Shown: positions 38,125-46,867, counted from the first letter of the stretch. The stretch is 64,000 nucleotides of DNA from Tersicoccus sp. Bi-70 (GCF_001968825.1 NZ_MIEU01000012.1:62001-126000), one strand, 5' to 3'. A program made the numbers and translations. Notes: generated by a model not told the origin, from the letters alone.

Positions 38125-38240
38125 CGACCTTCCTCCTCCTGCTAGCTTCTCAATCCTCGTCGCCGTCGGTGCCGGGGACGGCCCCGGCTCGGCGTGAGAC
38201 TGCTCACCGCGCGTGGTCCGCGGTGCTGGATCCGTCGTCG

Positions 38241-39131
38241 TCATCGGGGGGCGACGCGGACCGCCGCCCGCCCGGTGGGGACGTGGGTGTTGCAGATGTG
38301 GCCGCCGGCCGCGAGCGTCGACAGACGCCGGACGTCGACGCCGAGCAGCCCGGCGAACATCTCGGTCTCCGCCTCGCAGAACCGGGGGAACTCGGCGGCC
38401 AGCTCCTGCACGGGGCAGTGCCCCTGGCACAACTGCATGACGGTCATGGGGCCGGCGTTGACCGTGGTGGACGAGCCGGCGAAGCCCTCGTCGGCGAGGG
38501 CGGCGCCCAGCGCGCGCACGCGGTCGGCGATGTCGTCACCCGCCGCGTCGACGGCGGGGGCCAGCCGGCGGCCGAGGTCGTCGACGCGGTCGCCGATGAA
38601 CCGGTCGACCGCCGCCTCGCCGCCGATCCGGTCGAGTTCGCGCATCGCGATGCGGGCGATGCCGAGATAGTCGTCCCCGAGGGTGGCCTGGCCGGCGCGG
38701 CTGAGCACGAACTGCCGGGCGGGCCGCCCGGCGCGGGTGCCGGGGCTGCGCACGAGCTTGACCTCGATGAGATCGTCGGAGAGCAGGCCGTCCAGGTGGC
38801 GCCGGACGGCGGTGGGGGTGTGGCCGAGTCGCTTGGCGAGGTCGGCGGCGCTGACGGGCCCGAGTTCGAGGACCATCTGCAGCACCCGGTCGCGGGTGCG
38901 GGACTCCGTCTCCGGGAGCGTGGTCCCCGTCGACGCGGTGCCGGTGCCGTGCGTCGAACCGGCCGGTCCGCGACGCCCGTGTGGCGAGCCGGCGAAGCCC
39001 TGCGTCCCGGAGAACCCCCGGGTGGCGCTCGACGGCGTCGTGACGGGCGCGGCGGTGTCCGGACGCGCCGACGACGCCGGCCGGTCGGCCGGCAGCGAGG
39101 GAACGACGGTCTCGGACTGCACGTGTTGCAC
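38241..39131 (-). CDS. sufR: SufR-like Fe-S-sensing repressor of the suf operon
   Basis: 296 residues. The first ~80 residues are low complexity (Ser/Thr/Gly/Pro). A winged helix-turn-helix follows ([22 protein letters not shown], read as two blocks, about 93-114; wing [18 protein letters not shown]). The C-terminal domain carries the cluster-binding cysteines: [11 protein letters not shown] (C-x3-C), RFCEAET and HICNTH. As in mycobacterial SufR (Rv1460), it should bind a [4Fe-4S] cluster and repress suf when the cluster is present. The GTG at 39131 is used; a second in-frame GTG at 39122 is possible. A short dyad TGTTG-N2-CAACA overlaps the start codon, suggesting autoregulation. Divergent from the ABC exporter genes. 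Confidence 0.9.
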   Translation of the reverse strand: MQHVQSETVVPSLPADRPASSARPDTAAPVTTPSSATRGFSGTQGFAGSPHGRRGPAGSTHGTGTASTGTTLPETESRTRDRVLQMVLELGPVSAADLAKRLGHTPTAVRRHLDGLLSDDLIEVKLVRSPGTRAGRPARQFVLSRAGQATLGDDYLGIARIAMRELDRIGGEAAVDRFIGDRVDDLGRRLAPAVDAAGDDIADRVRALGAALADEGFAGSSTTVNAGPMTVMQLCQGHCPVQELAAEFPRFCEAETEMFAGLLGVDVRRLSTLAAGGHICNTHVPTGRAAVRVAPR

Positions 39132-39142
39132 AACATGATCAT
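39124..39142. promoter_or_regulatory. AT-rich dyads over the sufR start: candidate SufR operator
   Basis: TGTTG and CAACA, 2 nt apart (39124-39135), cover the sufR GTG; ATGATCAT (39135-39142) adjoins, and AATGAT (minus strand, 39138-39143) sits 6 nt before the GTG as a possible -10 box. The surrounding ~40 nt are clearly AT-rich for this chromosome. The assignment to SufR is positional inference. Confidence 0.5.
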
Positions 39143-39211
39143 TTCGTAATTTGTTCCGTGAAGCCAGTAAGGCAGTCCTCAGACCGGTCGGGCGGCCCCG
39201 TGCCGCCCCGG

Positions 39212-39217
39212 TAGACT
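39212..39217 (+). promoter_or_regulatory. Leaderless -10 box for the ABC exporter ATPase gene
   Basis: TAGACT exactly 6 nt before the GTG at 39224; no ribosome-binding site fits between. Confidence 0.6.
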
Positions 39218-39223
39218 GGGGCG

Positions 39224-40195
39224 GTGCCCGACCGCAGTACCGCCGCCCTCGTCGTCGACCACCTGGTCAAGGATGTCGGCCCGGTGCCTGCCCTGGAGGG
39301 CCGGATGCTCCGCGTGATCCACGACGTGAGCCTGCAGGCCGCGTTCGGGCAGGTCACCGTGCTCCTCGGCACCAACGGCGCCGGTAAGACCACCACCCTC
39401 GCGTGCGCACAGGGCCTCGCCACCCGTCAGGGCGGAGCCGTCACGCTGCTCGGCACCGACCCCGAGATCGCCGGTCCGGATCTGCGGGCCCGCGTCGGCG
39501 TCATGCTCCAGGACGGCGGCCTGCCCCCGTCCTGGCGACCGATCCCCCTGCTGCAGCACCTCGCCCGCCTCTACCGCGATCCCCTGCCGGTCGACGACCT
39601 CGTCGAACGGCTCGGCATCGACGCGTTCGACCGGACGAGCATCCGTCGCCTCTCCGGCGGGCAGAAGCAGCGGGTCGCGCTCGCGGCCGCGCTCGTCGGC
39701 CGGCCGGAGGTCGTCTTCCTCGACGAGCCGTCGGCCGGGCTGGACCCGCAGTCCCGCACCGTCGTCTTCGAACTCATCGACCAGCTCCGCCGGGACGGCA
39801 TCGGCATCGTGCTCACCACCCATCTGCTCGACGACGCGCAGCGGCTGGCCGACTACGTCTACATCATCGACGCCGGGCGATCGGTCGCCGAGGGCACCGT
39901 CCCGCAGCTGCTGCAGGACCACTCGGCGCGCTCGGCCGGGACCGGCCGGCTGCGATTCGAGGCGCCGAGCGGTCTGGCCGGCACCTTCGCCGGGCGCGAC
40001 GGTGTCGCCCTGGCCGAGGTCTCTCCCGGCAGTTACGTGCTCGACGGCGCCCTGACCCCGGCCGACCTGGCGGCGATCGGTGCCTGGTTCGCCGCCCGCG
40101 ACGTGATGCCCGCCGGGCTGACCCTCTCCACGCCCACCCTCGAGGACGTGTTCCTCGAACTCGCCGGCGGCGCGGCCGCGGGAGCAGACCGATGA
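39224..40195 (+). CDS. ABC exporter ATP-binding protein next to ctaA (Rv1458c-like)
   Basis: 323 residues. One nucleotide-binding domain: Walker A GTNGAGKTTTLACAQGL (about 48-64), VGVMLQDGGLPPSWRP with the Q-loop, signature RLSGGQKQRVALA, Walker B VVFLDEPSAGLDPQ, H-loop TTHLLDDAQ, followed by a ~100-residue C-terminal domain of the drug/lipid exporter ATPases (LEDVFLEL motif near the end). Partner of the permease that starts within its stop codon (ATGA). Neighbourhood (sufR on one side, ctaA on the other) is conserved in actinobacteria; the cargo is unknown, possibly haem- or oxidase-related by context. Confidence 0.88.
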   Translation: MPDRSTAALVVDHLVKDVGPVPALEGRMLRVIHDVSLQAAFGQVTVLLGTNGAGKTTTLACAQGLATRQGGAVTLLGTDPEIAGPDLRARVGVMLQDGGLPPSWRPIPLLQHLARLYRDPLPVDDLVERLGIDAFDRTSIRRLSGGQKQRVALAAALVGRPEVVFLDEPSAGLDPQSRTVVFELIDQLRRDGIGIVLTTHLLDDAQRLADYVYIIDAGRSVAEGTVPQLLQDHSARSAGTGRLRFEAPSGLAGTFAGRDGVALAEVSPGSYVLDGALTPADLAAIGAWFAARDVMPAGLTLSTPTLEDVFLELAGGAAAGADR

Positions 40196-40935
40196 GCGCC
40201 CCCGCCGGCCTCGGCACCCGCGTCGCCGCGCAGGGCCGCTGGGAGACCGTGAGCATGCTCCGCAACGGGGAGCAGTTGCTGCTCGCCGTCGTGCTGCCGC
40301 TCCTCGCCCTGATCGGTCTGACGTTCGTCGACCTGCTGGACGGCTACGGATCCCGCCGGGTCGACCTCGCGACGCCGGGCGTGCTCGCCCTGTGCGTCGT
40401 CTCCACCGCGTTCACCGGGCAGGGCATCGCCACCGGTTTCGACCGCCGCTACGGGGTGCTGCGCTACCTGTCCACGACGCCGCTCGGCCGGGGCGGGCTG
40501 ATCGCCGGCAAGGCCATCGCCGTCCTCGCCGTCCTCATCCTGCAGGCCGTCGTGATCGGGGCGGTCGCCCTGCTGCTCGGCTGGCGACCGGACCCGGCGG
40601 GGCTGCTGATCGCCGTCGTGCTGCTCGTGCTCGGCGCCGCCTGCTTCACCTCGCTCGGCCTGCTGGTCGCGGGTACCGTGCGACCCGAGGCGACCTTGGC
40701 CATCACCAACCTGCTGTGGGTGCTGCTCGCCGGCGCCGGCGGCCTGCTGCTGCCCACGGGGCGGCTGCCCGGCTGGCTGAACGGCGTCGTCGACGCGCTG
40801 CCCTCCGCCGCTCTCGGCAACGCGCTGCGGACGGCGCTGACCACGGGCGCGCTCGACGTCGGGCCGCTGCTCGTGCTGCTGGTCTGGACCGTCGCCGCGT
40901 CGCTCGCCGCCGTCCGCTGGTTCCGCTGGGACTGA
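40192..40935 (+). CDS. ABC-2 type exporter permease next to ctaA (Rv1457c-like)
   Basis: 247 residues, six hydrophobic segments (about 27-45, 61-80, 100-130, 135-160, 170-190, 220-240), typical of ABC-2 permeases. FDRRYGVLRYLSTTPLGRG is the coupling-helix-type loop contacting the ATPase. Begins with ATGA overlap on the ATPase gene, so the two are made together. Substrate unknown. 58 nt before ctaA, which has its own GAAGG ribosome-binding site and may share the transcript. Confidence 0.87.
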   Translation: MSAPAGLGTRVAAQGRWETVSMLRNGEQLLLAVVLPLLALIGLTFVDLLDGYGSRRVDLATPGVLALCVVSTAFTGQGIATGFDRRYGVLRYLSTTPLGRGGLIAGKAIAVLAVLILQAVVIGAVALLLGWRPDPAGLLIAVVLLVLGAACFTSLGLLVAGTVRPEATLAITNLLWVLLAGAGGLLLPTGRLPGWLNGVVDALPSAALGNALRTALTTGALDVGPLLVLLVWTVAASLAAVRWFRWD

Positions 40936-40993
40936 CCGCGTCCCGGCCCCTCGCCCTCCCTCCCGAACGACCCCGACCCGAAGGTTCCACCCG

Positions 40994-41977
40994 ATGACCA
41001 CCCAGCAGCCCGCCGTCGCCGATCACCCGGCCGAGGACGACCGTCCCGCGGTGACCCCCGCGGTCCGCGCCCTCGCGATCGCGTCCCTCGTCTCGGAGAT
41101 CGGCATCGTCGTCACCGGTGGAGCCGTCCGGCTGACCGCCTCCGGTCTCGGGTGCCCCACATGGCCACGCTGCACCGCCGACTCGTTCATCAGCACGCCC
41201 GAGATGGGGGTGCACGGCGTGATCGAGTTCGGCAACCGCCTGCTGACGTTCGTGCTCACCGCGGTGGCGATCGCGACGCTCGTGGGGGTGTGGCGGCTGC
41301 GGCGGCGTCAGCCGATGATCTTCCGGCTCGCGGTCGGACTGCTGGCCGGCATCCCGGCGCAGGCGGTGATCGGCGGCATCAGCGTGTGGATGAACCTGAA
41401 CCCCTGGATCGTCGGCCTGCACTTCATCGTCTCGGCCGTCATGGTCGCGACGGCCACGGTCCTGGTCAAGCGGACCGGGAGAGTGCGGGACGCCGAACGG
41501 GGCGTGGCCCGGCCCGCATCCGGAGCCGGCCGGACGCTGCGCCAGCTCGCGGTGGCGATCGCCGTCTTCACCGGCATCGCCGTCTACCTCGGCACCATCG
41601 TCACCGGCACGGGGCCGCACGCGGGCGACCACGGGGCCATCCGGCACCCCTTCGACCCCGACATCGTCACCCGGCTGCATGCGTTCCCGGTGTACCTGCT
41701 GGTCGCCTCGCTCGTGATCGCGACGGTCCTCGCTTTCCGCCGGCCCGAGGTGAGCCCGCGCCTTCGTCGTGCCCTGCTGATTGCCGACGCTGTCACCGTG
41801 CTGCAGGCGGCCATCGGCTTCACCCAGCACTTCACCGGCCTGCCCGTCCTGCTGGTCGCGCTGCACATGCTCGGCGCGTGCCTGGCCGTCGCGGCCGCCA
41901 CGAACATCGTCGACGAGGTCAGGGCGCGGCCGGTGCGTTCGCCGGTGCAGCGCGACACGGCACTGTCGACGCGGTAG
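40994..41977 (+). CDS. ctaA: Haem A synthase
   Basis: 327 residues, eight transmembrane helices in two four-helix halves. Signatures: GGAVRLTASGLGCPTWPRC (two Cys in the first loop, GxxxCxxWPxC), HGVIEFGNRLLTF and GLHFIVSA in the first half, TGTGPHAGDHGA, RLHAFPVYLLVA and LHMLGACLAVA in the second, giving the haem-ligand histidines. Converts haem O to haem A for cytochrome aa3 oxidase; works after CtaB (encoded 1.2 kb away) and upstream of SURF1. The gene is followed by the intergenic repeat array. Confidence 0.94.
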   Translation: MTTQQPAVADHPAEDDRPAVTPAVRALAIASLVSEIGIVVTGGAVRLTASGLGCPTWPRCTADSFISTPEMGVHGVIEFGNRLLTFVLTAVAIATLVGVWRLRRRQPMIFRLAVGLLAGIPAQAVIGGISVWMNLNPWIVGLHFIVSAVMVATATVLVKRTGRVRDAERGVARPASGAGRTLRQLAVAIAVFTGIAVYLGTIVTGTGPHAGDHGAIRHPFDPDIVTRLHAFPVYLLVASLVIATVLAFRRPEVSPRLRRALLIADAVTVLQAAIGFTQHFTGLPVLLVALHMLGACLAVAAATNIVDEVRARPVRSPVQRDTALSTR

Positions 41978-42013
41978 CGGCGGCCCGGCGGGCGGGAGCG
42001 GTTCCCGCCGTCG

Positions 42014-42194
42014 GCGCCGCTCCCCTCCCGTGAGTCAGCGGTTTCCGCTCGGAAGCGCCGTCACTGACCCGTGAGTTAGCGCCTAACGCCCGAAAGCGCC
42101 GCTCCCCTCCCGCGAGTTAGCGGTTACCGCACGAAAGCGCCCCGCCCATCTCATGAGTTAGCGCCTGACGCCCGAAAGCCACGCTCAAAGAGCC
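42014..42194. repeat. Tandem array of four 41-bp repeats plus a 17-bp partial copy
   Basis: Units begin at 42031, 42072, 42113 and 42154, an exact 41-bp period. Shared start YGAGTYAGCG and shared CGAAAGC block near unit position 20. Units 1 and 3 carry a small GCGG-N3-CCGC stem; units 2 and 4 carry GTTAG-N3-CTAAC (or GTTAG/CTGAC), so the array is also an 82-bp ABAB repeat. The 17 nt GCGCCGCTCCCCTCCCG at 42014 recur exactly at 42096, 82 bp later. Non-coding, between ctaA and the DUF503 gene. Confidence 0.88.
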
Positions 42195-42199
42195 CTGTA

Positions 42200-42356
42200 T
42201 TCGGGCGCGCACCGCTGACTCAGGCAGGATAGCGGCGCGCTCCCCTGGCTGACTTACGAGTACGTCGGTTTCGCGCCGTGTGCCTCGCGAGTCCGTCAGT
42301 TACGCCCGGCCGCCCCGGTCAAAGACCCGGGCTCACGGGCAAGAGTGACGGACTCA
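42200..42356. repeat. Four further dispersed copies of the array core, two inverted
   Basis: The 21-23-bp core of the 41-bp units recurs inverted at 42200-42222 (minus strand TGAGTCAGCGGT then CGCCCGAA at the same spacing), direct at 42257-42277 (CGAGTACGTCGGTTTCGC), direct at 42288-42308 (CGAGTCCGTCAGTTACGCCC) and inverted at 42336-42356 (TGAGTCCGTCACTCTTGCCC on the minus strand). Together with the tandem units this fills the whole 429-bp gap 41978-42406; no gene or promoter motif is seen in it. Confidence 0.7.
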
Positions 42357-42406
42357 CAGTGGGGGCAATGACGTCGGGCGGGCGCGCCCAGTCGGGACGA
42401 TGACGG

Positions 42407-42700
42407 TCAGTCCTCGGAGCTGATCAGTCGGCGTCGCGCCTCGAGGAGTTCGAGTTCCGGGCGGTAGGCCACGAACTGCTCGACGCCGTCGAGCACACTG
42501 ACCAGATGGGCCCGATCCGCCCCGACGAGCCCGACGCCGAGGCCGGCGCGGCGGTGCAGGTCCTGGTGGTCGACCTCGGCGACGGAGACGTCGAACCGGC
42601 GACGCACCTCGGCCACCAGCGGCCGGACGACGGAACGCTTCTCCTTGAGGGAGTGCACGTCGCCGAGCAGCAGGTCGAACTCGATCCACCCGATCCACAT
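42407..42700 (-). CDS. DUF503-family protein
   Basis: 97 residues. The family start is MWIGWIEFDLLLGDVHSLKE followed by KRSVVRPLVAEVRRRFDVSV and AEVDHQDLHRR, a ferredoxin-like alpha/beta fold. Members are widespread in Gram-positive bacteria, usually near rbfA/infB, and lack a firm function. ATG at 42700 is chosen over 42709 because family members start M-W-x-G and because TAGCAT (42708-42713, minus strand) lies 7 nt before it, making the mRNA leaderless. Its 3' end lies 50 nt from the last repeat copy. Confidence 0.88.
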   Translation of the reverse strand: MWIGWIEFDLLLGDVHSLKEKRSVVRPLVAEVRRRFDVSVAEVDHQDLHRRAGLGVGLVGADRAHLVSVLDGVEQFVAYRPELELLEARRRLISSED

Positions 42701-42707
42701 ACCGGTC

Positions 42708-42713
42708 ATGCTA
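42708..42713 (-). promoter_or_regulatory. Leaderless -10 box for the DUF503 gene
   Basis: TAGCAT on the minus strand, 7 nt before the ATG at 42700; overlaps the alternative ATG at 42709, which therefore could not be translated from this transcript. Confidence 0.55.
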
Positions 42714-42894
42714 GGCCGGGCAGCGGACGACGAGCGGAGCGTCGGCCACCGGCACTCACGACGTCCGGCGATGTCGCGCAAGATGACGACCAACCCCGAC
42801 GATCAGGACGACACCGAGGACGGGCCGGACCCGTCCAGCTGACGCCCTGATACCACCCCATCGAGACCAGCAGCACAGCAGCGCCCCGAAAGGA

Positions 42895-43128
42895 TCAGGC
42901 CGCCGCGTCCACGCAGGCGTGGCAGCGGCCGTCGTCCACGCCCTCGTCGCCGGTCAGCGCCGCCAGGCAGTCGGAGCAGGCGTCCGTGAGGCAGGCGCTG
43001 CACAGGCCGTCGAAGCCGTGGTCGTCGGTGATCTCCGCCCAGCACAGCGTGCAGGCGCCGTCCGGCGTCTCGGCGAACGAGGCGGACGGCATGGTCGGGT
43101 CGACGGATTCCAGCAGCATCGCACTCAT
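42895..43128 (-). CDS. Small protein with four CxxC pairs (putative double zinc ribbon)
   Basis: 77 residues. Eight of its Cys form four CxxC knuckles in the last 52 residues: ACTLCWAE, GLCSACLTD, ACSDCLAA and GRCHACVD, at regular spacing of 10-20 residues. This could bind two zinc ions or one Fe-S cluster plus zinc. The rest is acidic (predicted pI low); no membrane segment or signal peptide. I do not recognise a named family. The ATG at 43128 is supported by TAGACC (43135-43140, minus strand) 6 nt upstream, the same layout as the other leaderless genes here. Monocistronic, between DUF503 and ctaB. Confidence 0.72.
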   Translation of the reverse strand: MSAMLLESVDPTMPSASFAETPDGACTLCWAEITDDHGFDGLCSACLTDACSDCLAALTGDEGVDDGRCHACVDAAA

Positions 43129-43134
43129 GCACCC

Positions 43135-43140
43135 GGTCTA
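43135..43140 (-). promoter_or_regulatory. Possible leaderless -10 box for the four-CxxC gene
   Basis: TAGACC on the minus strand, 6 nt before the ATG at 43128. The sixth base is C and not T, so weaker than the others. Confidence 0.4.
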
Positions 43141-43207
43141 CTCCGCGGCGGCCCGATCCACGGGCAGGGCGCGCGGCGTGTCCCTCGAACAGCGGGACGG
43201 GTCGGCC

Positions 43208-44215
43208 TCAGCCGAGGACGGCGCCGCCGATGAAGGGGTCGATCGCGACGGCGAGGAAGAGCAGCGTCAGGTAGCTGATGGAGCCGTGGAACACCTTCAT
43301 GGTGCCCTTCGGGGTGGCGCGGCCGGCCATCGCGTCGGCGTGCAGCCGGTGGCTCTGCGCCAGGAACCAGGCACCGGCGAGGACGGCGGTGACGAGGTAG
43401 ACCCAGCCGGCCCCGCCCACGGGGACGAGCAGCAGCGAGCAGACCACCATGGCCCAGGCGTAGAGGACGACCTGCACGGATACGGTCGCGGTCCCGGCGA
43501 TCGCCCCGAGCATCGGCACGTTGGCGCGCCGGTAGTCCTCACCGTACTTCACGGACAGCGGCCAGTAGTGCGGCGGCGTCCAGAGGAAGATGACGGCGAA
43601 CAGGATCCAGGCGGACCAGGACAGGGTGTTCGTGACGGCGGCCCAGGCGATCAGCACCGGCATGCAGCCGGCCGCTCCGCCCCACACGATGTTCTGCGGG
43701 GTGCGGCGCTTGAGCAGCAGCGAGTAGATGACGACGTAGAAGACGATGGCGACGACGCCGAGGAACGCCGTGAGCGCGTTGGCGCCGACGCCGAGCAGGA
43801 CCACGGAGGCCACTGCGAGCACCCATGCGAAGACGAGCGCCTCCCGATCGGTGACCTCACCGGTCACCAGCGGACGCTTCTCGGTCCGCTTCATGACGCG
43901 GTCGATGTCCCGGTCGATGTAGCAGTTGAAGGCGCCCGCGGCACCGGCCGCCAGCGCGCCGCCGATCATCGTGGTCACGATCAAGCCGAGGGGTGGGAGG
44001 CCACCCTGCGCAAAGATCATCGTCGGCAGCGTGCAGACCAGCAGCAGCTCGATCACGCGGGGCTTGGTGAGCGCGACGTACGCGCGCAGCTTGCGCAGCA
44101 CCGGATTCCGTGGCGTCGTGCCGGTGGACGAGGAGCGTCCCCCCGATTCCTCCGGCGCGAGAGCCGGCTCCGGCATCGACGACGGCGCGTCAGCGGTGTT
44201 CAACGAAGTCCTCAC
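43208..44215 (-). CDS. ctaB: Protoheme IX farnesyltransferase (haem O synthase)
   Basis: 335 residues. Transfers the farnesyl group to haem B, giving haem O, the substrate of CtaA. Signatures: [14 protein letters not shown] (start of TM1), [20 protein letters not shown] (the first Asp-rich NxxxDxxxD motif), [20 protein letters not shown] with the second motif, and about nine hydrophobic segments to the C-terminus. The first ~40 residues are a Ser/Pro/Thr-rich cytoplasmic extension. The GTG at 44215 is the most upstream plausible start; TTG at 44203 is an alternative. A 19-bp palindrome lies 22 nt upstream. Divergent from tkt. Confidence 0.92.
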   Translation of the reverse strand: MRTSLNTADAPSSMPEPALAPEESGGRSSSTGTTPRNPVLRKLRAYVALTKPRVIELLLVCTLPTMIFAQGGLPPLGLIVTTMIGGALAAGAAGAFNCYIDRDIDRVMKRTEKRPLVTGEVTDREALVFAWVLAVASVVLLGVGANALTAFLGVVAIVFYVVIYSLLLKRRTPQNIVWGGAAGCMPVLIAWAAVTNTLSWSAWILFAVIFLWTPPHYWPLSVKYGEDYRRANVPMLGAIAGTATVSVQVVLYAWAMVVCSLLLVPVGGAGWVYLVTAVLAGAWFLAQSHRLHADAMAGRATPKGTMKVFHGSISYLTLLFLAVAIDPFIGGAVLG

Positions 44216-44585
44216 CCAGTCCCAGTACGTGCGGCGCCCGGGTCCAGGACCCGGGGCGGCGGTCGCGGAACGCGCCGTCACGAGGACGCGCGCGTTCCTC
44301 TCCAGTGTACCGGCGTCGAGGTCCCCACCGGGCCAGCGACCTCGGCATGGACCGGCCGGCAGCGATTCGTGACGAACGCTCGCCATCGTGACGCAGCAGC
44401 CTGACGATGAGGTTTCGTGCGGGCTAAGGTGGAAGACAGGTCCACCGCGGCGACGAAGCCTCTCCCAGGTGGCCGGATCGACCACCGGTGGTCGCCGCGG
44501 GCCAGGTCAAGCAAGCGTTCCGGTCGATGCCGTTCCCCGAGGGGACGGCGACGACCGGCATCCCCCGAACAGAAGGGCGGTCTTC
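44216..44585. other. 370-bp ctaB/tkt divergent regulatory region
   Basis: No coding signal of its own. It holds the ctaB leader with its 19-bp palindrome (44237-44255), a possible ctaB -10 box TACACT (minus strand 44304-44309), and a tkt promoter candidate: CTGACG (44401-44406), 18-nt spacer, TAAGGT (44425-44430), which gives tkt a ~150-nt leader ending in AAGGGCGG before the GTG. I saw no riboswitch-like or upstream-ORF structure that I could support. Confidence 0.45.
44237..44255. promoter_or_regulatory. 19-bp palindrome in the ctaB leader
   Basis: CCCGGGTCC and its reverse complement flank a single central A, 22 nt before the ctaB GTG. It lies between the start codon and a candidate TACACT -10 box at 44304-44309 (minus strand). 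A protein-binding site or a leader hairpin are both possible. Confidence 0.5.
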
Positions 44586-46811
44586 GTGCCGACGTCAAGC
44601 TCTCAGCCCCTGCAGTGGAACGATCTCGACCGGCGGGCGGTGGACACGATCCGGGTGCTGGCCGCTGATGCGGTCCAGAAGGTGGGCAACGGTCACCCGG
44701 GCACGGCGATGAGCCTGGCACCGGCCGCCTACATGCTGTTCCAGAACGTGATGCGTCACGATCCCGCCGACCCGCAGTGGATCGGCCGCGACCGTTTCGT
44801 CCTCTCCGCCGGGCACACCTCCCTGACGCTCTACCTCGAGCTGTTCCTCAGCGGGTACGGCCTCGAGGTCGAGGACCTGCAGCAGCTGCGCACGTGGGGT
44901 TCGAAGACGCCGGGCCACCCCGAGTACCGGCACACCGCGGGTGTGGAGATCACCACCGGTCCCCTGGGCCAGGGTCTTGCCTCCGCCGTCGGTTTCGCCT
45001 ACTCGCAGCGTCGCGTCCGCGGCATGCTCGACGCCGAGGCCGCTCCGGGTGAGAGCCCGTTCGACCACACCGTCTGGGTGATCGCCTCCGACGGCGACCT
45101 GCAGGAGGGCGTCACGGCCGAGGCGAGCTCGCTGGCCGGCACCCAGGAGCTCGGCAACCTCGTGGTCATCTACGACCAGAACCACATCTCCATCGAGGAC
45201 GACACGAACGTCGCCTTCTCCGAGGACGTCCTCGGCCGCTACGAGGCGTACGGCTGGCACGTGCAGCGCGTCGACTGGACCGCCACGGGCGAGTACGTCG
45301 AGGACACGCAGGCGCTGCACGACGCCCTCGCCGCCGCGAAGGCCGAGACGGGCAAGCCCTCGATCATCGCGCTGCGGACCATCATCGGCTGGCCCGCCCC
45401 GACCCTGCAGAACACGGGCAAGGCCCACGGCGCGGCCCTCGGCGAGGATGAGATCAAGGCCGTCAAGGAGCTGCTCGGCTTCGATCCGGAGAAGACCTTC
45501 CAGGTCGAGCCGGAGGTCCTCGAGCACGCCCGGCAGGTCGCCCGGCGCGGCGCCGAGGAGCACGCCGCCTGGAACACGACGTACGACGCGTGGCGCTCGG
45601 CCCACCCCGAGCAGGCCGCACTCTTCGACCGGATCTCCGCCCGCGAGCTGCCCGACGGCGTCGACGACGCGCTGCCGTCCTTCGAGGCCGGCAAGGCCGT
45701 GTCCACCCGCAAGGCGTCGGGCAAGGTCCTCACCGCGCTCGGCGAGGTCATGCCCGAGCTGTGGGGCGGCTCGGCCGACCTGGCCGAGTCCAACAACACG
45801 ACCATCGAGGGCGCGCCCTCGTTCGTGCCCGAGAGCCGGCAGACCAGGATGTGGCAGGGCAACCCGTACGGGCGGGTGCTGCACTTCGGCATCCGCGAGC
45901 ACGCCGCGGCGGCCATCGTCAACGGCATCTCGCTGCACTTCCCCACCCGGCCGTTCGCCGGCACGTTCCTCATCTTCAGCGACTACCAGCGCCCCGCGCT
46001 GCGGCTGGCCGCGCTGATGGGCGCCCCGTCGATCTTCGTGTGGACCCACGACTCGATCGGCCTGGGCGAGGACGGCCCGACCCACCAGCCCGTCGAGCAG
46101 CTCACCTCGCTGCGCGCCATTCCCGGCCTGGACGTCGTCCGGCCCGCGGACGCCAACGAGGTGGCTCACGCCTGGCGTGCCATCGCCGGCCTGACCGATC
46201 ACCCGGCCGGCATCGTGCTCTCCCGGCAGGATCTGCCGGTCTGGGAGCGCGGCGACGGCGACGCCAGCGGCGACACCTTCGGCTCGGCCGAGGGCACGGC
46301 CCGCGGGGCCTACGTCCTGGCCGAGGCCAGCAGGGACGGTGCCACGGTGACGCCGGACGTGCTGCTGCTGGCCACCGGTTCCGAGGTGCAGCTGGCCGTC
46401 GAGGCCCGCGAGAAGCTGCAGGCCGAGGGCGTCGCCGCTCGCGTCGTCTCGATGCCGTGCTTCGAGTGGTTCGACGCGCAGGACGAGGAGTACCGCGAGT
46501 CGGTGCTGCCGTCCTCCGTGCGAGCACGGGTCAGCGTCGAGGCCGGCGTCCAGCAGAGCTGGCGCGGCCTGATCGGCGACCACGGCCGGGCGATCTCGCT
46601 CGAGCACTTCGGCGCCTCTGCGGACTTCACGACGCTGTTCCGCGAATTCGGCATCACCGCGGACGCGGTCGTCTCGGCCGCCCACGACTCGCTGGACTCC
46701 GCGTCCTCCGACACCGCCACGACCCTGAACGTCGCCGCCGACACCGGCACCTCGGGCGAGCGGGCCCAGCCCGGTGACGTCGCCCAGGGCGACGCGCCCT
46801 CCGAGGGCTGA
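44586..46811 (+). CDS. tkt: Transketolase
   Basis: 741 residues, about 40 longer than usual because of a C-terminal Asp/Thr/Gly-rich tail after [12 protein letters not shown]. Thiamine-diphosphate enzyme of the non-oxidative pentose phosphate pathway. Conserved: [17 protein letters not shown] (about 37-53), [14 protein letters not shown], the TPP-binding [18 protein letters not shown] with [10 protein letters not shown], and in the pyrimidine domain the Glu of [16 protein letters not shown]. The GTG at 44586 is chosen because the usual N-terminus ([20 protein letters not shown]) then starts within ten residues and AAGGGCGG precedes it. First gene of the operon tkt-tal-pgi-zwf-opcA-pgl. Confidence 0.95.
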   Translation: MPTSSSQPLQWNDLDRRAVDTIRVLAADAVQKVGNGHPGTAMSLAPAAYMLFQNVMRHDPADPQWIGRDRFVLSAGHTSLTLYLELFLSGYGLEVEDLQQLRTWGSKTPGHPEYRHTAGVEITTGPLGQGLASAVGFAYSQRRVRGMLDAEAAPGESPFDHTVWVIASDGDLQEGVTAEASSLAGTQELGNLVVIYDQNHISIEDDTNVAFSEDVLGRYEAYGWHVQRVDWTATGEYVEDTQALHDALAAAKAETGKPSIIALRTIIGWPAPTLQNTGKAHGAALGEDEIKAVKELLGFDPEKTFQVEPEVLEHARQVARRGAEEHAAWNTTYDAWRSAHPEQAALFDRISARELPDGVDDALPSFEAGKAVSTRKASGKVLTALGEVMPELWGGSADLAESNNTTIEGAPSFVPESRQTRMWQGNPYGRVLHFGIREHAAAAIVNGISLHFPTRPFAGTFLIFSDYQRPALRLAALMGAPSIFVWTHDSIGLGEDGPTHQPVEQLTSLRAIPGLDVVRPADANEVAHAWRAIAGLTDHPAGIVLSRQDLPVWERGDGDASGDTFGSAEGTARGAYVLAEASRDGATVTPDVLLLATGSEVQLAVEAREKLQAEGVAARVVSMPCFEWFDAQDEEYRESVLPSSVRARVSVEAGVQQSWRGLIGDHGRAISLEHFGASADFTTLFREFGITADAVVSAAHDSLDSASSDTATTLNVAADTGTSGERAQPGDVAQGDAPSEG

Positions 46812-46867
46812 AACCACCACCGACTCACCCGGCCGAGCCGCCGGGTCTTCGACAAGGAGATGAAACG

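Noticed and set aside
42014-42356. CRISPR array
   Set aside because: The repeats are contiguous without unique spacers, some are inverted, and there are no cas genes.
42773-42842. Tiny plus-strand frame rich in Asp upstream of the four-CxxC gene
   Set aside because: About 23 codons, antisense to nothing but with no ribosome-binding site or family; the gap 42711-42894 otherwise shows no supported gene.
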